From Lewinellaceae bacterium (GTDB lineage: Bacteria > Bacteroidota > Bacteroidia > Chitinophagales > Saprospiraceae): DNA of 64,000 nt. Both the position numbers and the translations under genes were made by a program. The notes beneath the pieces are model-generated. The model ran no database searches and was not told the origin of the DNA. It was given only the letters and a program-made list of their open reading frames with translations. This document shows, piece after piece, positions 44,044-52,356 of this stretch. The DNA is taken from assembly GCA_020636215.1 (NCBI GenBank), contig JACJYG010000004.1, positions 1,240,001 to 1,304,000 of the forward strand, in the 5' to 3' direction. Every line of letters begins with the position of its first letter. The first letter of the stretch is position 1.

Positions 44044-44373
44044 ATGCAAACTTTGGAAACAATTGGGCAACTGGTCAGGCGGCTGCGAAAGGAACAAGGT
44101 TTACCGCTTAGGAAAATAGCTGCGAAGCTAGACCTTGATCCCTCTACCCTTAGCAAGATCGAACGAGGAGACAGGTTTCCCAGTAAAGAGCTGGTCAATA
44201 GAATGGCCCAAGCCTTCGATATTGATGAAAGGGAGTTATTGATCCTTTACCATAGCGAAAAGATCGCTAATGACCTTTACCGTGAGGATTACTGTGTAGA
44301 AGTCCTTGAAGTAGCAGAGCAGCGGATCGATTACATTCGCCAAAAGAATATTGTCCAGAAAAAACTATTCTAA
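44044..44373 (+). CDS. XRE-type HTH regulator, probable R-M controller
   Basis: The protein has 109 residues from the ATG at 44044; eleven upstream codons are open but precede the domain. The helix-turn-helix LPLRKIAAKLDLDPSTLSKIERG is a classic Xre/Cro fold (about residues 20-45), followed by a helical tail. Size and position between the nuclease-vsr pair and the methyltransferase gene match controller (C) proteins that time nuclease against methylase expression. It lies 23 bp upstream of the methyltransferase gene and is probably cotranscribed with it. Confidence 0.85.
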   Translation: MQTLETIGQLVRRLRKEQGLPLRKIAAKLDLDPSTLSKIERGDRFPSKELVNRMAQAFDIDERELLILYHSEKIANDLYREDYCVEVLEVAEQRIDYIRQKNIVQKKLF

Positions 44374-44396
44374 ATAACCTTCCCAAGACCACTCAC

Positions 44397-46019
44397 ATGA
44401 ATAAGGCATACCGAGCTAAAGCGATCGACCTATACAGCGGCATTGGAGGCTGGACCCTGGGCATGAAAATGTCTTCGGTAGAAAATGTTGCCTCCTTCGA
44501 ATGGTGGAGTGAAGCAAACCTCACTCATAATCTGAACTTTGGAACAGATCATGAGGAAATAGATATTAGGAAGCTCTCTTTGGAAGAACTACCCGAACCA
44601 GGCACCATTGACTTTGTGCTCGGTAGCCCCCCCTGTACCCAATTTTCCTTTGCGAATCGGGGAGGAAACGGGGATATTGTAGACGGGCTAAAGGACATCC
44701 ACAAATTTCTGGAAGTAGTAAACTATCTGAAACCCAAATACTGGGCAATGGAAAACGTTCCCAGGGTTTCTAATATCTTGAAGAGGGAGTTAGCGATAGG
44801 TGGGCAGCTTTATAAATTTCGACATCTATTTACTGTGAACATTGTAGTCAATTCCGCAGATTATGGTGTGCCACAGTCAAGGAAAAGGATGATCGCAGGC
44901 AACTTTCCCTTTACGCTATTCAATGCTTACAAAGCAGTCACTCCTTCAAGGACACTTAAGGAGGTTCTCGATGCTTTGAAAAAAGAAATTGTTATTGACC
45001 CAATATTTGGTATTGAGCTTCCTGCTAGCGCAGTAACAGACAATTATTATGAAGAGCCGCTTAGCCCAGAGGAAGAAAGGATCAATAGAGAGTCCAAGAC
45101 CTACCATCCGGTTTACAACAAAATGAGCTTTCCAGATCAGTTGACAAGGCCTTCCCGAACTGTAACGGCAACCTGTACAAGAGTTTCCAGGGAATCCATC
45201 ATCGTAAAGGATGAAAGGGGCCAAAATAAATACAGAAGGTTAAATATCAGGGAACGTGCTTTGATCCAATCCTTCCCCATAACTTACCAGTTCTACGGTA
45301 AGAGCTTTTCTTCCAGGTTCAAGATGATCGGTAATGCCATACCTCCTTTATTAACCTACTACATAATCCAGAGCATGCTGGAAACCCCTGTGGGAGAGCT
45401 TCAGGCTCCCTCCGACGTAGAGTATAAGCATAAGCCGGCTGTGACCCCTGATCCTGTTAAAATGGACACTGCCGGAAGAAAGTACCCTGCGAAGAGAAAC
45501 TTCAAATTCGCCATACCTCATTTAAGGTTCGGAAGCGGGGTCCGTTTTGACTTGGCCAATTCTTTCAAAGAAGGGGAGGTGAAATGGGAGGTGGAGTTCT
45601 TTTATGGGAACTCTAAAAAGATCAAACGTCTACCACTGAATGAAGCTATTCTGAACTCTGCCCTTGAATTTTTCGATTTCTCAACAAAAGAAGCAATACA
45701 AAGAGAACTCTATCAACTTGATCAACTTTTTGATGCTTTTGATCCTTACTCTGTGCAAAAAGTATGGTGTAAAAAGGAAGAAGGGCTTCACCCCTTTGAG
45801 GTTATTGATCAACTTGGTGGAGTAGTTGAAACATTGGTTACCAAGTTCTTCTCTGAGCCGTCAGCGCAACTTTCTGAATTGGTTCACGTAATCCTCAATG
45901 AGGAGACTAATAAGAAGCTTGCCGAAAAAGCTAATCTCATTATTGCAGGCTTTTTAGTTGGCTCCTGGGCCAATTTATCGATCAACCAATCTGTATCCAC
46001 TACCGAGGATTTTGGGTAA
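44397..46019 (+). CDS. DNA (cytosine-5) methyltransferase
   Basis: The protein has 540 residues. All main C5 motifs are present: I (DLYSGIGGWTLG), IV (GSPPCTQFS with catalytic Cys), VI (ENVPR), VIII (VPQSRKRM), IX (RPSRTVTAT) and X (MIGNAIPP, about residue 318). The region between VIII and IX should read the target sequence. About 200 residues follow motif X, a long C-terminal extension (RNFKFAIPHLRFGSGVRFDL onward) that is unusual for this family. It modifies host DNA against the neighbouring BglII-type nuclease or nucleases. Confidence 0.93.
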   Translation: MNKAYRAKAIDLYSGIGGWTLGMKMSSVENVASFEWWSEANLTHNLNFGTDHEEIDIRKLSLEELPEPGTIDFVLGSPPCTQFSFANRGGNGDIVDGLKDIHKFLEVVNYLKPKYWAMENVPRVSNILKRELAIGGQLYKFRHLFTVNIVVNSADYGVPQSRKRMIAGNFPFTLFNAYKAVTPSRTLKEVLDALKKEIVIDPIFGIELPASAVTDNYYEEPLSPEEERINRESKTYHPVYNKMSFPDQLTRPSRTVTATCTRVSRESIIVKDERGQNKYRRLNIRERALIQSFPITYQFYGKSFSSRFKMIGNAIPPLLTYYIIQSMLETPVGELQAPSDVEYKHKPAVTPDPVKMDTAGRKYPAKRNFKFAIPHLRFGSGVRFDLANSFKEGEVKWEVEFFYGNSKKIKRLPLNEAILNSALEFFDFSTKEAIQRELYQLDQLFDAFDPYSVQKVWCKKEEGLHPFEVIDQLGGVVETLVTKFFSEPSAQLSELVHVILNEETNKKLAEKANLIIAGFLVGSWANLSINQSVSTTEDFG

Positions 46020-46140
46020 TTATCTTTATTTTTCCACAATTCAAAAAATGGAGCTGTGGGATTTGACCCAACCTCCTACAGTCCAAATGAATCGTGGAAC
46101 ACATTGGGTCTGAAAATTTTTCATACTCAACTGTTTTATA

Positions 46141-46830
46141 ATGGAGTTCGAAATTTACAGCTATAGATTCTCGAAAGAAATCATTGAGCACCCTAATTAT
46201 AGGCAAGCTTATGACGAACTGATCGAAACTATACAAGACTGCCCACTTTATTTCTACCCCAATAAGTCTTCAACCAATCCAAACCTTGATGTTGTCCAAC
46301 AATTAACTAACGCATATTTCGATAGAAGGCTATCAGTGGATTTTGGTTGGGAATATCATCCTGATGCGACCAATATTCCTGATTCAAATCTCAAAGCTGA
46401 CTTTGGGAAGTCTTTTAATGAATTGACTGTTCACGTGGAAGTTCAATTTGGAAATATGGCGAGATGGTATAGTGACATCTTCAAATTTCAAACTGCGTAT
46501 TCAGACAACTTAGTTGACATGGGAGTGTGTATAGTCCCTTTTAATGAGCTTGCACGTCGAATAGATTCTAATGTAGCGAATTTTGAAAGGTGTCTAAGAG
46601 AATTACCCTCAGCTGATATGTCAATCACGCTTCCTATTCTCTTGATCGGAATCAAGCCGGGAGAAGAAACTGTTCAAATCAATGTATCTCTGTCCCAGTT
46701 TGAAAATATACAGCAGATCATTGGCAAGGGAAAAACTAACAATAAATTTAAAGTTGTAAATGGCATACTCAGTGGTACTCCTATTGAAGAAATTGGGCCT
46801 GCTTCTCCTATTGGACCTTTACCTTTTTAG
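46141..46830 (+). CDS. BglII/BstYI-type restriction endonuclease, copy 2
   Basis: The protein has 229 residues. DFGKSFNELTVHVEVQFGN carries the Asp and the E-x-Q pair of the BglII/BstYI active site, followed by the conserved DIFKFQTAYSDNLVDMGVCIVP and LPILLIGIKP strands. It fits the family over its whole length better than copy 1. It lies 121 bp downstream of the methyltransferase gene on the same strand, so it is the most likely cognate nuclease. Why the locus carries two nuclease genes is not clear: heteromeric cleavage, two specificities or one resolving to another role are all possible. Confidence 0.85.
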   Translation: MEFEIYSYRFSKEIIEHPNYRQAYDELIETIQDCPLYFYPNKSSTNPNLDVVQQLTNAYFDRRLSVDFGWEYHPDATNIPDSNLKADFGKSFNELTVHVEVQFGNMARWYSDIFKFQTAYSDNLVDMGVCIVPFNELARRIDSNVANFERCLRELPSADMSITLPILLIGIKPGEETVQINVSLSQFENIQQIIGKGKTNNKFKVVNGILSGTPIEEIGPASPIGPLPF

Positions 46831-46905
46831 CCAATCGTAGTGCAACCAATTACAAATAACATAACCTAAATCTTTAGAGAAAACTTATAATTGTGTAAAG
46901 GCCTT

Positions 46906-47358
46906 TTAAGGCTCCAGGTTGTTTTCCCTGCAAAGCTGCTCATACTTTTCCTGGTCAAACCTTTCATAGCTCACCTCTGAAAACATCGTGCTCTTGCATT
47001 GTTCACGGATCATTTCCTTTGCATTTGTTGTGCCAATACTCAAGTTATCGATCCTTTCGATTACATACATCGCCGTTTTCAGCTTGACCGATTCATTTTC
47101 AGACTGAAGGCTAGCCCGAATAGCATCCAAGGCATCTTTGTATAGCCCCATTACGCCCACGGCAATGTTTTGCTTCAGATTCCAGGACAACCGATTAAAA
47201 TAAGCCTGAAAAGTAGGTTTCTCCTGCCACTCATAGAGTGCGGTAAGAGGTACCCCTAATTCCTCGGCACATCCTTCCATGGTAGCTCCATCCGCAAAAT
47301 ATTGGGCAGCTCTTTCTTGCTGCTCTGTTAAGCCCGTCAGTTTGTTTACATTTTTCAT
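46906..47358 (-). CDS. phBC6A51-like HTH protein, possible terminase small subunit
   Basis: The protein has 150 residues. An N-terminal helix-turn-helix (TEQQERAAQYFADGATMEGCAEELGVPLTALYEWQ by position, residues 9-43) is followed by KPTFQAYFNRLSWNLKQ and a long helix. This layout is shared by phage proteins of the phBC6A51 type and by terminase small subunits, which bind phage pac/cos DNA. On a satellite it could redirect packaging of a helper phage, as TerS does in PICIs (inference). It is the last gene of the leftward core module. Confidence 0.6.
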   Translation of the reverse strand: MKNVNKLTGLTEQQERAAQYFADGATMEGCAEELGVPLTALYEWQEKPTFQAYFNRLSWNLKQNIAVGVMGLYKDALDAIRASLQSENESVKLKTAMYVIERIDNLSIGTTNAKEMIREQCKSTMFSEVSYERFDQEKYEQLCRENNLEP

Positions 47359-47418
47359 AGCTTAAGGATATTTATTCAGGTTTAAAATTTACATAGCGGC
47401 CAAAATGGTTGATCTACC

Positions 47419-48441
47419 CTAAAGGAATGAGCCCACATCAAATTGAGTAAGGTAGTCCGCAAGATCTGATCCCTGGTCTGTCGCCTTTCGCTCCAGTAAA
47501 TCGGATATATTCACATTGGCGATTTTGGACAGTTCCCTGATCTTCCCTGCCCAGTGCTCAAATGCACCTTTGTCCGGGAAAAGCGTAATGTTTCGTTGTT
47601 CTAATGCCCTCAGTCTATCTTCGTTAAGATAAGAAAGGCTACCAACTGCAAGCCAAGTATATTGTGGTAAATACTCGGTTGCGATAATGGCCGTCTTAGC
47701 TGCCTCAACAATGGCGACAGGCTTGGTCAGCGGTTCATTTTTTAATTGAGGTAATCCAAACAAGCAGGGAAATTTGGGGCTGCCGGAAATGTACTTCTGT
47801 AGCCAATCGGGTAATGGTTTATCTTGTTTCTCATAATCCATCTTCAAAGCAGTATGCACCCAGCTATTGTACCGTTTCTTACTGCCATCTGGCCTCATCG
47901 TCTTCTTGGTGTGTCCATTTTCATCGAACAGGATCACCTGACCCCCTACAACATTCATTTGTTCATCAATTAGCCAAAATACTGTTGCCCCTGCATCACT
48001 CCAATGTCTCGATGTACCAATGAAGAAACGCTTGATCAATTCCAATGCGGTAGCAGCTCCGAATAGGTGGTTAAGGTAATGGACAAAGGTGTTTTGATCG
48101 TACCGGGCTAAGCTTTGCCGGAAAATATCAAATGGAATGTAAACGGGCTTGTCCTTGGGTTGATGGGGGCTGCCAATTGCCTTTTGATCAAGCCTTGCCT
48201 CTTTCCACGTTTCATTGCCTCGTTCTTTCAGCCAGACCTTCTTTGCATAGCCATCGGTGTATGGATTCAGATGATAACCACAATTGTTCAGGCGCTCACA
48301 TTTACCGTACTCGAATGGCAGATGGCCCCCAGTCAGCTTGTCTAGGTATCTGGTATAGGTTTTGCCTTTGCAGCCATTGGGGCAGTGGTAACGGGTTTTC
48401 ATTCCCTTGTATGGCTCCAGTATATAGCGGTAACCATCCAT
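47419..48441 (-). CDS. DUF6371 primase-like protein
   Basis: From the ATG at 48441 the protein has 340 residues; the frame is open 19 codons further to 48498, but that part is made of the 9-bp iterons. An N-terminal Cys-rich unit (CPNGCKGKTYTRYLD with CERLNNCGYHL) resembles a CHC2-type primase zinc finger. The C-terminal half has a TOPRIM-like segment (PVAIVEAAKTAIIATEYL, LTLFPDKGA-like). DUF6371 genes accompany replication modules of Bacteroidota mobile elements, so a role in priming is likely. It lies downstream of the P4-type primase gene with the iteron arrays between them. Confidence 0.7.
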   Translation of the reverse strand: MDGYRYILEPYKGMKTRYHCPNGCKGKTYTRYLDKLTGGHLPFEYGKCERLNNCGYHLNPYTDGYAKKVWLKERGNETWKEARLDQKAIGSPHQPKDKPVYIPFDIFRQSLARYDQNTFVHYLNHLFGAATALELIKRFFIGTSRHWSDAGATVFWLIDEQMNVVGGQVILFDENGHTKKTMRPDGSKKRYNSWVHTALKMDYEKQDKPLPDWLQKYISGSPKFPCLFGLPQLKNEPLTKPVAIVEAAKTAIIATEYLPQYTWLAVGSLSYLNEDRLRALEQRNITLFPDKGAFEHWAGKIRELSKIANVNISDLLERKATDQGSDLADYLTQFDVGSFL

Positions 48442-48464
48442 GTGAAAAATATTTTTTGTTTCTG

Positions 48465-48577
48465 AGCTTGCACCATTTGCACCATTTGCACCCATCAAAA
48501 GGGTTTTCCCCTCTTTTGCGTTTCAGGATGTTTCATTTCCCTGATAAGGGGTGCAAATGGTGCAAATGGTGCAAGCT
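48465..48577. repeat. Paired inverted iteron arrays, candidate replication origin
   Basis: Two 29-bp arrays (48465-48493 and 48549-48577) are perfect reverse complements. Each contains three copies of a 9-bp unit (GGTGCAAAT, GGTGCAAAT, GGTGCAAGC). A 55-bp spacer separates them. They sit between the primase-helicase gene and the DUF6371 gene. P4-type primases bind iterons at their own origin, so an origin or crr-like site is plausible; a transcript would also form a long hairpin. Confidence 0.8.
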
Positions 48578-48592
48578 TGAAAAAAACTTTTT

Positions 48593-50146
48593 TCATTGCT
48601 CCTTCCTGGCATAGACCACATAACCCATTTTTGTGCGAGGTGGAATATAGAATCCAATGTTAGAAAGCCGCTTTTTGAAGTTGATCTTGCTCACAGCATG
48701 GTAGTTATTGTCAATGCAGAAAGCCTTGTATTCACCATAAAAGAAACTCATTTTTAATGCGCTGACATCGGTTTCATATTCATGCTTTTCATAGCCCTCT
48801 TCCTCCAGGAACAATTGCACGCTGTCTGATTGCTTTCTGTATTCCATTAACTGCTCTTCAACTGCCTCACTCCTCGAAAACCCCTTCTGGCTGAGCAGGC
48901 GTGCCAAGCCTTCCAATACCCAATTGAACACACCCGACAATTCATTTTTGATAATCTTGTTAGCAAGTTCCTTATCTTGCTCATGTTCTGGTATCGTTTC
49001 CCTAAATGGTATAATGAGGAATCGCCTGAAAAAGGCGATGGTATGCTCCACCTCTTTGGGCAATTCATTGCAATTGAAAATTAACCGGGCATATTGAGTG
49101 AGGGTAAAGGGATCACCATAGGGCAAGCGGGCCTCTACAGGCTCTCCCGAAACCAGTTGCTTGAATATGGAGGTTTCAAGCCTGCCATTTATCTCACTGG
49201 CATAGTTTAAAAGGGCATTGGCCAGTTTTGCTCTGTAATATCCTGTTTCATTAGTCAGGCTTTGGAGGGAGTAACTGGTTACATTTTCCTTTCCCAGAAG
49301 AGCATTCACTACCTCAAAAAACACACTCTTCCCATTTGCCCCAGTACCGTATAAGAGTAAGGTCTTTTCTAACTTCAAGTGCCTTGTAAAGATGTAGCCC
49401 AGATACTCTGCCAAAATGTATTGGCATTCCTTATCAGGTAAAACCCTGTCGAGGTATGCTTCAAACATAGGTGCTTTGGCGCTGGGGTTATACTCAAATG
49501 GCAGTTGGTAAGTGATAAAATCATTCCGATTGAAGTTGCAAATCTTCCCTCCATCAGGAGTTACTTCAAACGTGCCATTCTTCAGGTTGATCAGGACCCG
49601 GTTATCAGGCCGTAGCGGCTCCGGCAGATGAGCTGCAGATAAGAACTGTTTATATAATTGATCTTTGAACAGGTAGTGCCGGCAATCAAATTTATCAATA
49701 CCCATTTTTTCTCCGGCATCACCTAAAAAACCAGTTAATTCATCATCAGACAACAGGCTCCAGAAAGCTCCATTATACAAATAGATAAAGTCGTACTTTT
49801 TGCACAAGCCCCAATTGTTGATTCGGGCAAGGGTAAGTAACTCTTCAATTGCTGTAACCAGGTAATGTTTCTTTTTCAGGCTTTCTTTTTCATCCTGCAA
49901 CCCTGCCTGTTCTCTGAAATCAATCCTTTTTACTTTATCCAGTAAAGCCTTCAAAACATCACTGTGAGGCAGAGGGCCAAACCGTTTTTGGATGGCTTGT
50001 ACCTCCTTTAAAAAATCTTCGGGAGTAATCCCTTCCACAGCTTGTCTTGACTGCTTAAACGGGCTGAAATCAAACGGTACATGGCTATTTGCCCCATTTC
50101 TTTCGTTGGGTGTTAATTCTCTATTTTTCATCTTGGTTACTTTCAT
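48593..50146 (-). CDS. P4-family phage/plasmid primase-helicase
   Basis: The protein has 517 residues. The C-terminal half is an SF3-type helicase: Walker A GTGANGKS (about 263-270), followed by a D5_N/DUF5906-type pattern (GEPVEARLPYGDPFTLTQYARLIFNCNELP, by position about 325-355) and RRFLIIPF. The N-terminal part is too short for a full P4 alpha primase, so priming may be shared with the DUF6371 protein. It would unwind and replicate the excised island. The start overlaps the upstream gene by 26 bp, or 11 bp if codon 6 is used, which suggests translational coupling. Confidence 0.9.
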   Translation of the reverse strand: MKVTKMKNRELTPNERNGANSHVPFDFSPFKQSRQAVEGITPEDFLKEVQAIQKRFGPLPHSDVLKALLDKVKRIDFREQAGLQDEKESLKKKHYLVTAIEELLTLARINNWGLCKKYDFIYLYNGAFWSLLSDDELTGFLGDAGEKMGIDKFDCRHYLFKDQLYKQFLSAAHLPEPLRPDNRVLINLKNGTFEVTPDGGKICNFNRNDFITYQLPFEYNPSAKAPMFEAYLDRVLPDKECQYILAEYLGYIFTRHLKLEKTLLLYGTGANGKSVFFEVVNALLGKENVTSYSLQSLTNETGYYRAKLANALLNYASEINGRLETSIFKQLVSGEPVEARLPYGDPFTLTQYARLIFNCNELPKEVEHTIAFFRRFLIIPFRETIPEHEQDKELANKIIKNELSGVFNWVLEGLARLLSQKGFSRSEAVEEQLMEYRKQSDSVQLFLEEEGYEKHEYETDVSALKMSFFYGEYKAFCIDNNYHAVSKINFKKRLSNIGFYIPPRTKMGYVVYARKEQ

Positions 50147-50450
50147 TGATGGTTAAATAAAACGCCTTCTTGCCGGTGGCCTGACAAGGCCTTTTGTCCG
50201 GCAGTTCAACGGCTATACCCTTCTTCAAAAGGATCTGGACACACCGCGTAATGTGGTTGATAGGCAGGCCTGTTGCTTCACTCAACATTTTACGGGTAGC
50301 CTGCTTTTTTCCCTTTAATGCGTTGGCTGTTAGCTGCCATTCCATCAAGGGCTTCCCCGATGCCTGATATTCAAAATAGGCTTCTTTGGATGTGATCCTT
50401 ACAATCTGATCAGGCCGCTTAGGGCTGTTGGAATATGATAGATTATTCAT
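50121..50450 (-). CDS. Small winged-helix-like protein
   Basis: The protein has 109 residues. The central KGKKQATRKMLSEATGLPINHITRCVQILLKKGI reads like a winged helix-turn-helix (residues about 48-82), and RQCATGKKAFYL-like residues form the wing. It is basic at both ends. It overlaps the primase gene and lies 33 bp after the HTH gene upstream, so it belongs to the replication module. It may be a regulator or replication accessory protein. Confidence 0.6.
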   Translation of the reverse strand: MNNLSYSNSPKRPDQIVRITSKEAYFEYQASGKPLMEWQLTANALKGKKQATRKMLSEATGLPINHITRCVQILLKKGIAVELPDKRPCQATGKKAFYLTINESNQDEK

Positions 50451-50483
50451 TACCTTTGCATTGTTATATTCTCAAAAATACTT

Positions 50484-50891
50484 TCATTGAAGAGGGGCTA
50501 TTCGGCTCCTTTTTTTGTTTCTGCCATCCAGGTATCGTTTAGTTTCGACCTCAATTTCAGCAGGTGTCTTTACCTTGTTAGATAGCAGCCAGTCATCAAT
50601 GGTATTCAGGTCGAATATCAACCGTTTACCGCTTTTGCTGTGTGGTATCTCTCCCCTTGAAACTTTCTTGTAAATAGTGGACCGGCTTCCAATGAAAGGG
50701 CGTGCTTGGATAAGACCATCCAGGTCCACGACTTTTGCGTGGGATTCGCCTGGCTTGGCACCTATCGAATGGTCAGTAATGAACTTTTCCAGTTCTTGTC
50801 GGAATAACTGCCTTGCTTGTTGGTCCGTCAGAAAGCTCAATGCTACATTTTCCATACTTGCATAAAGTTTTGTTATAAAATCTGCAAGCAA
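50484..50891 (-). CDS. HTH protein of excisionase (MerR-like) type
   Basis: The protein has 135 residues. The C-terminal half holds an excisionase-type fold: ARPFIGSRSTIYKKVSRGEIPHSKSGKRLIFDL (about residues 70-105), with the typical wing before DTIDDWLL-like residues. A coiled helix precedes it. It starts the replication module and probably controls excision or transcription of the element. An 8-bp-arm palindrome lies 31 bp upstream of its start codon. Confidence 0.75.
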   Translation of the reverse strand: MLADFITKLYASMENVALSFLTDQQARQLFRQELEKFITDHSIGAKPGESHAKVVDLDGLIQARPFIGSRSTIYKKVSRGEIPHSKSGKRLIFDLNTIDDWLLSNKVKTPAEIEVETKRYLDGRNKKRSRIAPLQ

Positions 50892-50921
50892 GGTATAGGA
50901 GAAAGAAAGCTGCTTATACTA

Positions 50922-50942
50922 TTTATACCATTGGGGTATAAA
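50922..50942. promoter_or_regulatory. Palindromic operator candidate upstream of the HTH gene
   Basis: TTTATACC (50922-50929) and GGTATAAA (50935-50942) form a perfect inverted repeat with a 5-bp centre, 31 bp upstream of the HTH gene. This is a usual position for an operator controlling the replication module. Confidence 0.5.
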
Positions 50943-50978
50943 GTGGTAATAAATGGTAGGTTATCATGATAAAAAGAG

Positions 50979-52337
50979 CTAAATAAGCTTCTTTTCAAGC
51001 TCTTGTAGAAAGTCAATATAGATTTCTTCGGTCACCTCAACCCTTTGAGAATCTGTAGAAGAAAAGGCCTTCTTCAATGTTTCATATGGGTCATTAAGGC
51101 CTCTAATTTCACTAAGTAACATTCTACTCATTGCTTTCCTGTTCAGGGTAGTTCGAACCAAAGGTTTTCCCTCCTTGTCTCTAAGGTCAATTAAGGCTTT
51201 AAAAAGGATGGCAATGTCCCTTATATTCCCAGGGTAAGTGAAGTTTTTCCCTTCATCGATGAATTGTAAATCTTTGAGAACCCCGAAGAACTTATTCATT
51301 CGATTAGCATCATTATTGAAAAAATGGAGAAAGTTAATTTCCTTTATTATGCGAGCCTTAGTTTTTTTTCTTGGCTCCTTTTCTGGAGCCATTGTTTTTT
51401 CTAATTCAGTAATCCTTTTCTTCAGGTAAGAACAATAATAAGCCTTACCAACAATATTCGCTACCAATTCATGACCGTTAAAGTTTATAGAACGATCATA
51501 GTTTTTGGTACGCTTGATAAAATCATCCCAATCAAAAAGTGAAGAAACACCAGTGTTTTTCAGATAGGATTCTTCTCCGGTCACTGGGTTTATTGCTCTA
51601 AAAGAGACGTCCCCTCCTTGAAAATTTCTTTTGAAGACTAACTCATTTTGGTGGACAGTGATGACATTAAGAAAGCCCTCTTTTGTTGAGGTAAATGCTC
51701 TGGTTTGATGATAGTATTCTTCCTCAAAAGCATTTAAAGCGTCCAGTTCAAATTCAAGCTTTTGTTTAAACCGTTCCTTGTAGTGGTCATAATATTTAAG
51801 CGCTTCCTTCTCTATTTCTTGAGTTGTGACACTATAAGTACTTCGACCACCATGGATTACATAATCTGAAATCCCTTTATTCAGAATACCTTTCCAGTCT
51901 TGAATAACTTTATTCCATCTAGTATTCTCGTACCGCTTCCATTTCTTGGTAACATGGAGGTCTCCTTTTTTATCTGACAGTAACTCTTTTTCAAGCTGCT
52001 CAAGGAATTTAATATTTGCTTCACACTCTAAGAGTTTCCTTTCCTTTTGTTCTATTCCTGAAAGGTTACCGACATCAAACCAGTTCATGTTTGGGTGTAT
52101 GCTTTCCTCAAACACTTTTCGATAATTGCTGATGTATTGATCAATCTCAGTTATCAATTCATCAATTGGGTGAACCCCTCTACGCTGATTGTACCATTGA
52201 TGTGTTTCTTGAATATCATCAATCAGCTTTAACCTAAATGCCTCACTGACATTTTCATAATACTGAAAGGATTCGTTTACAATAGATTCAATTATTGTAG
52301 GTGTCATATTCTCAAAAATTTGACTAAAGTTAAACAA
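50979..52337 (-). CDS. Hypothetical protein of the island core
   Basis: The protein has 452 residues and I do not recognise its family. It is strongly helical and charged, with coiled-coil-like stretches (KERKLLECEANIKFLEQLEKEL near 95-117) and Lys/Arg-rich parts. The last 120 residues (FFNNDANRMNKFFGVLKDLQF onward) look like a separate small helical domain. It has no signal peptide or TM helix. It lies 20 bp downstream of the membrane coiled-coil gene and upstream of the HTH gene, between the integrase and replication modules, so it could act in excision control, mobilisation or defence. Confidence 0.6.
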   Translation of the reverse strand: MFNFSQIFENMTPTIIESIVNESFQYYENVSEAFRLKLIDDIQETHQWYNQRRGVHPIDELITEIDQYISNYRKVFEESIHPNMNWFDVGNLSGIEQKERKLLECEANIKFLEQLEKELLSDKKGDLHVTKKWKRYENTRWNKVIQDWKGILNKGISDYVIHGGRSTYSVTTQEIEKEALKYYDHYKERFKQKLEFELDALNAFEEEYYHQTRAFTSTKEGFLNVITVHQNELVFKRNFQGGDVSFRAINPVTGEESYLKNTGVSSLFDWDDFIKRTKNYDRSINFNGHELVANIVGKAYYCSYLKKRITELEKTMAPEKEPRKKTKARIIKEINFLHFFNNDANRMNKFFGVLKDLQFIDEGKNFTYPGNIRDIAILFKALIDLRDKEGKPLVRTTLNRKAMSRMLLSEIRGLNDPYETLKKAFSSTDSQRVEVTEEIYIDFLQELEKKLI

Positions 52338-52356
52338 TTGGTTCCCGTCCTGCCAA

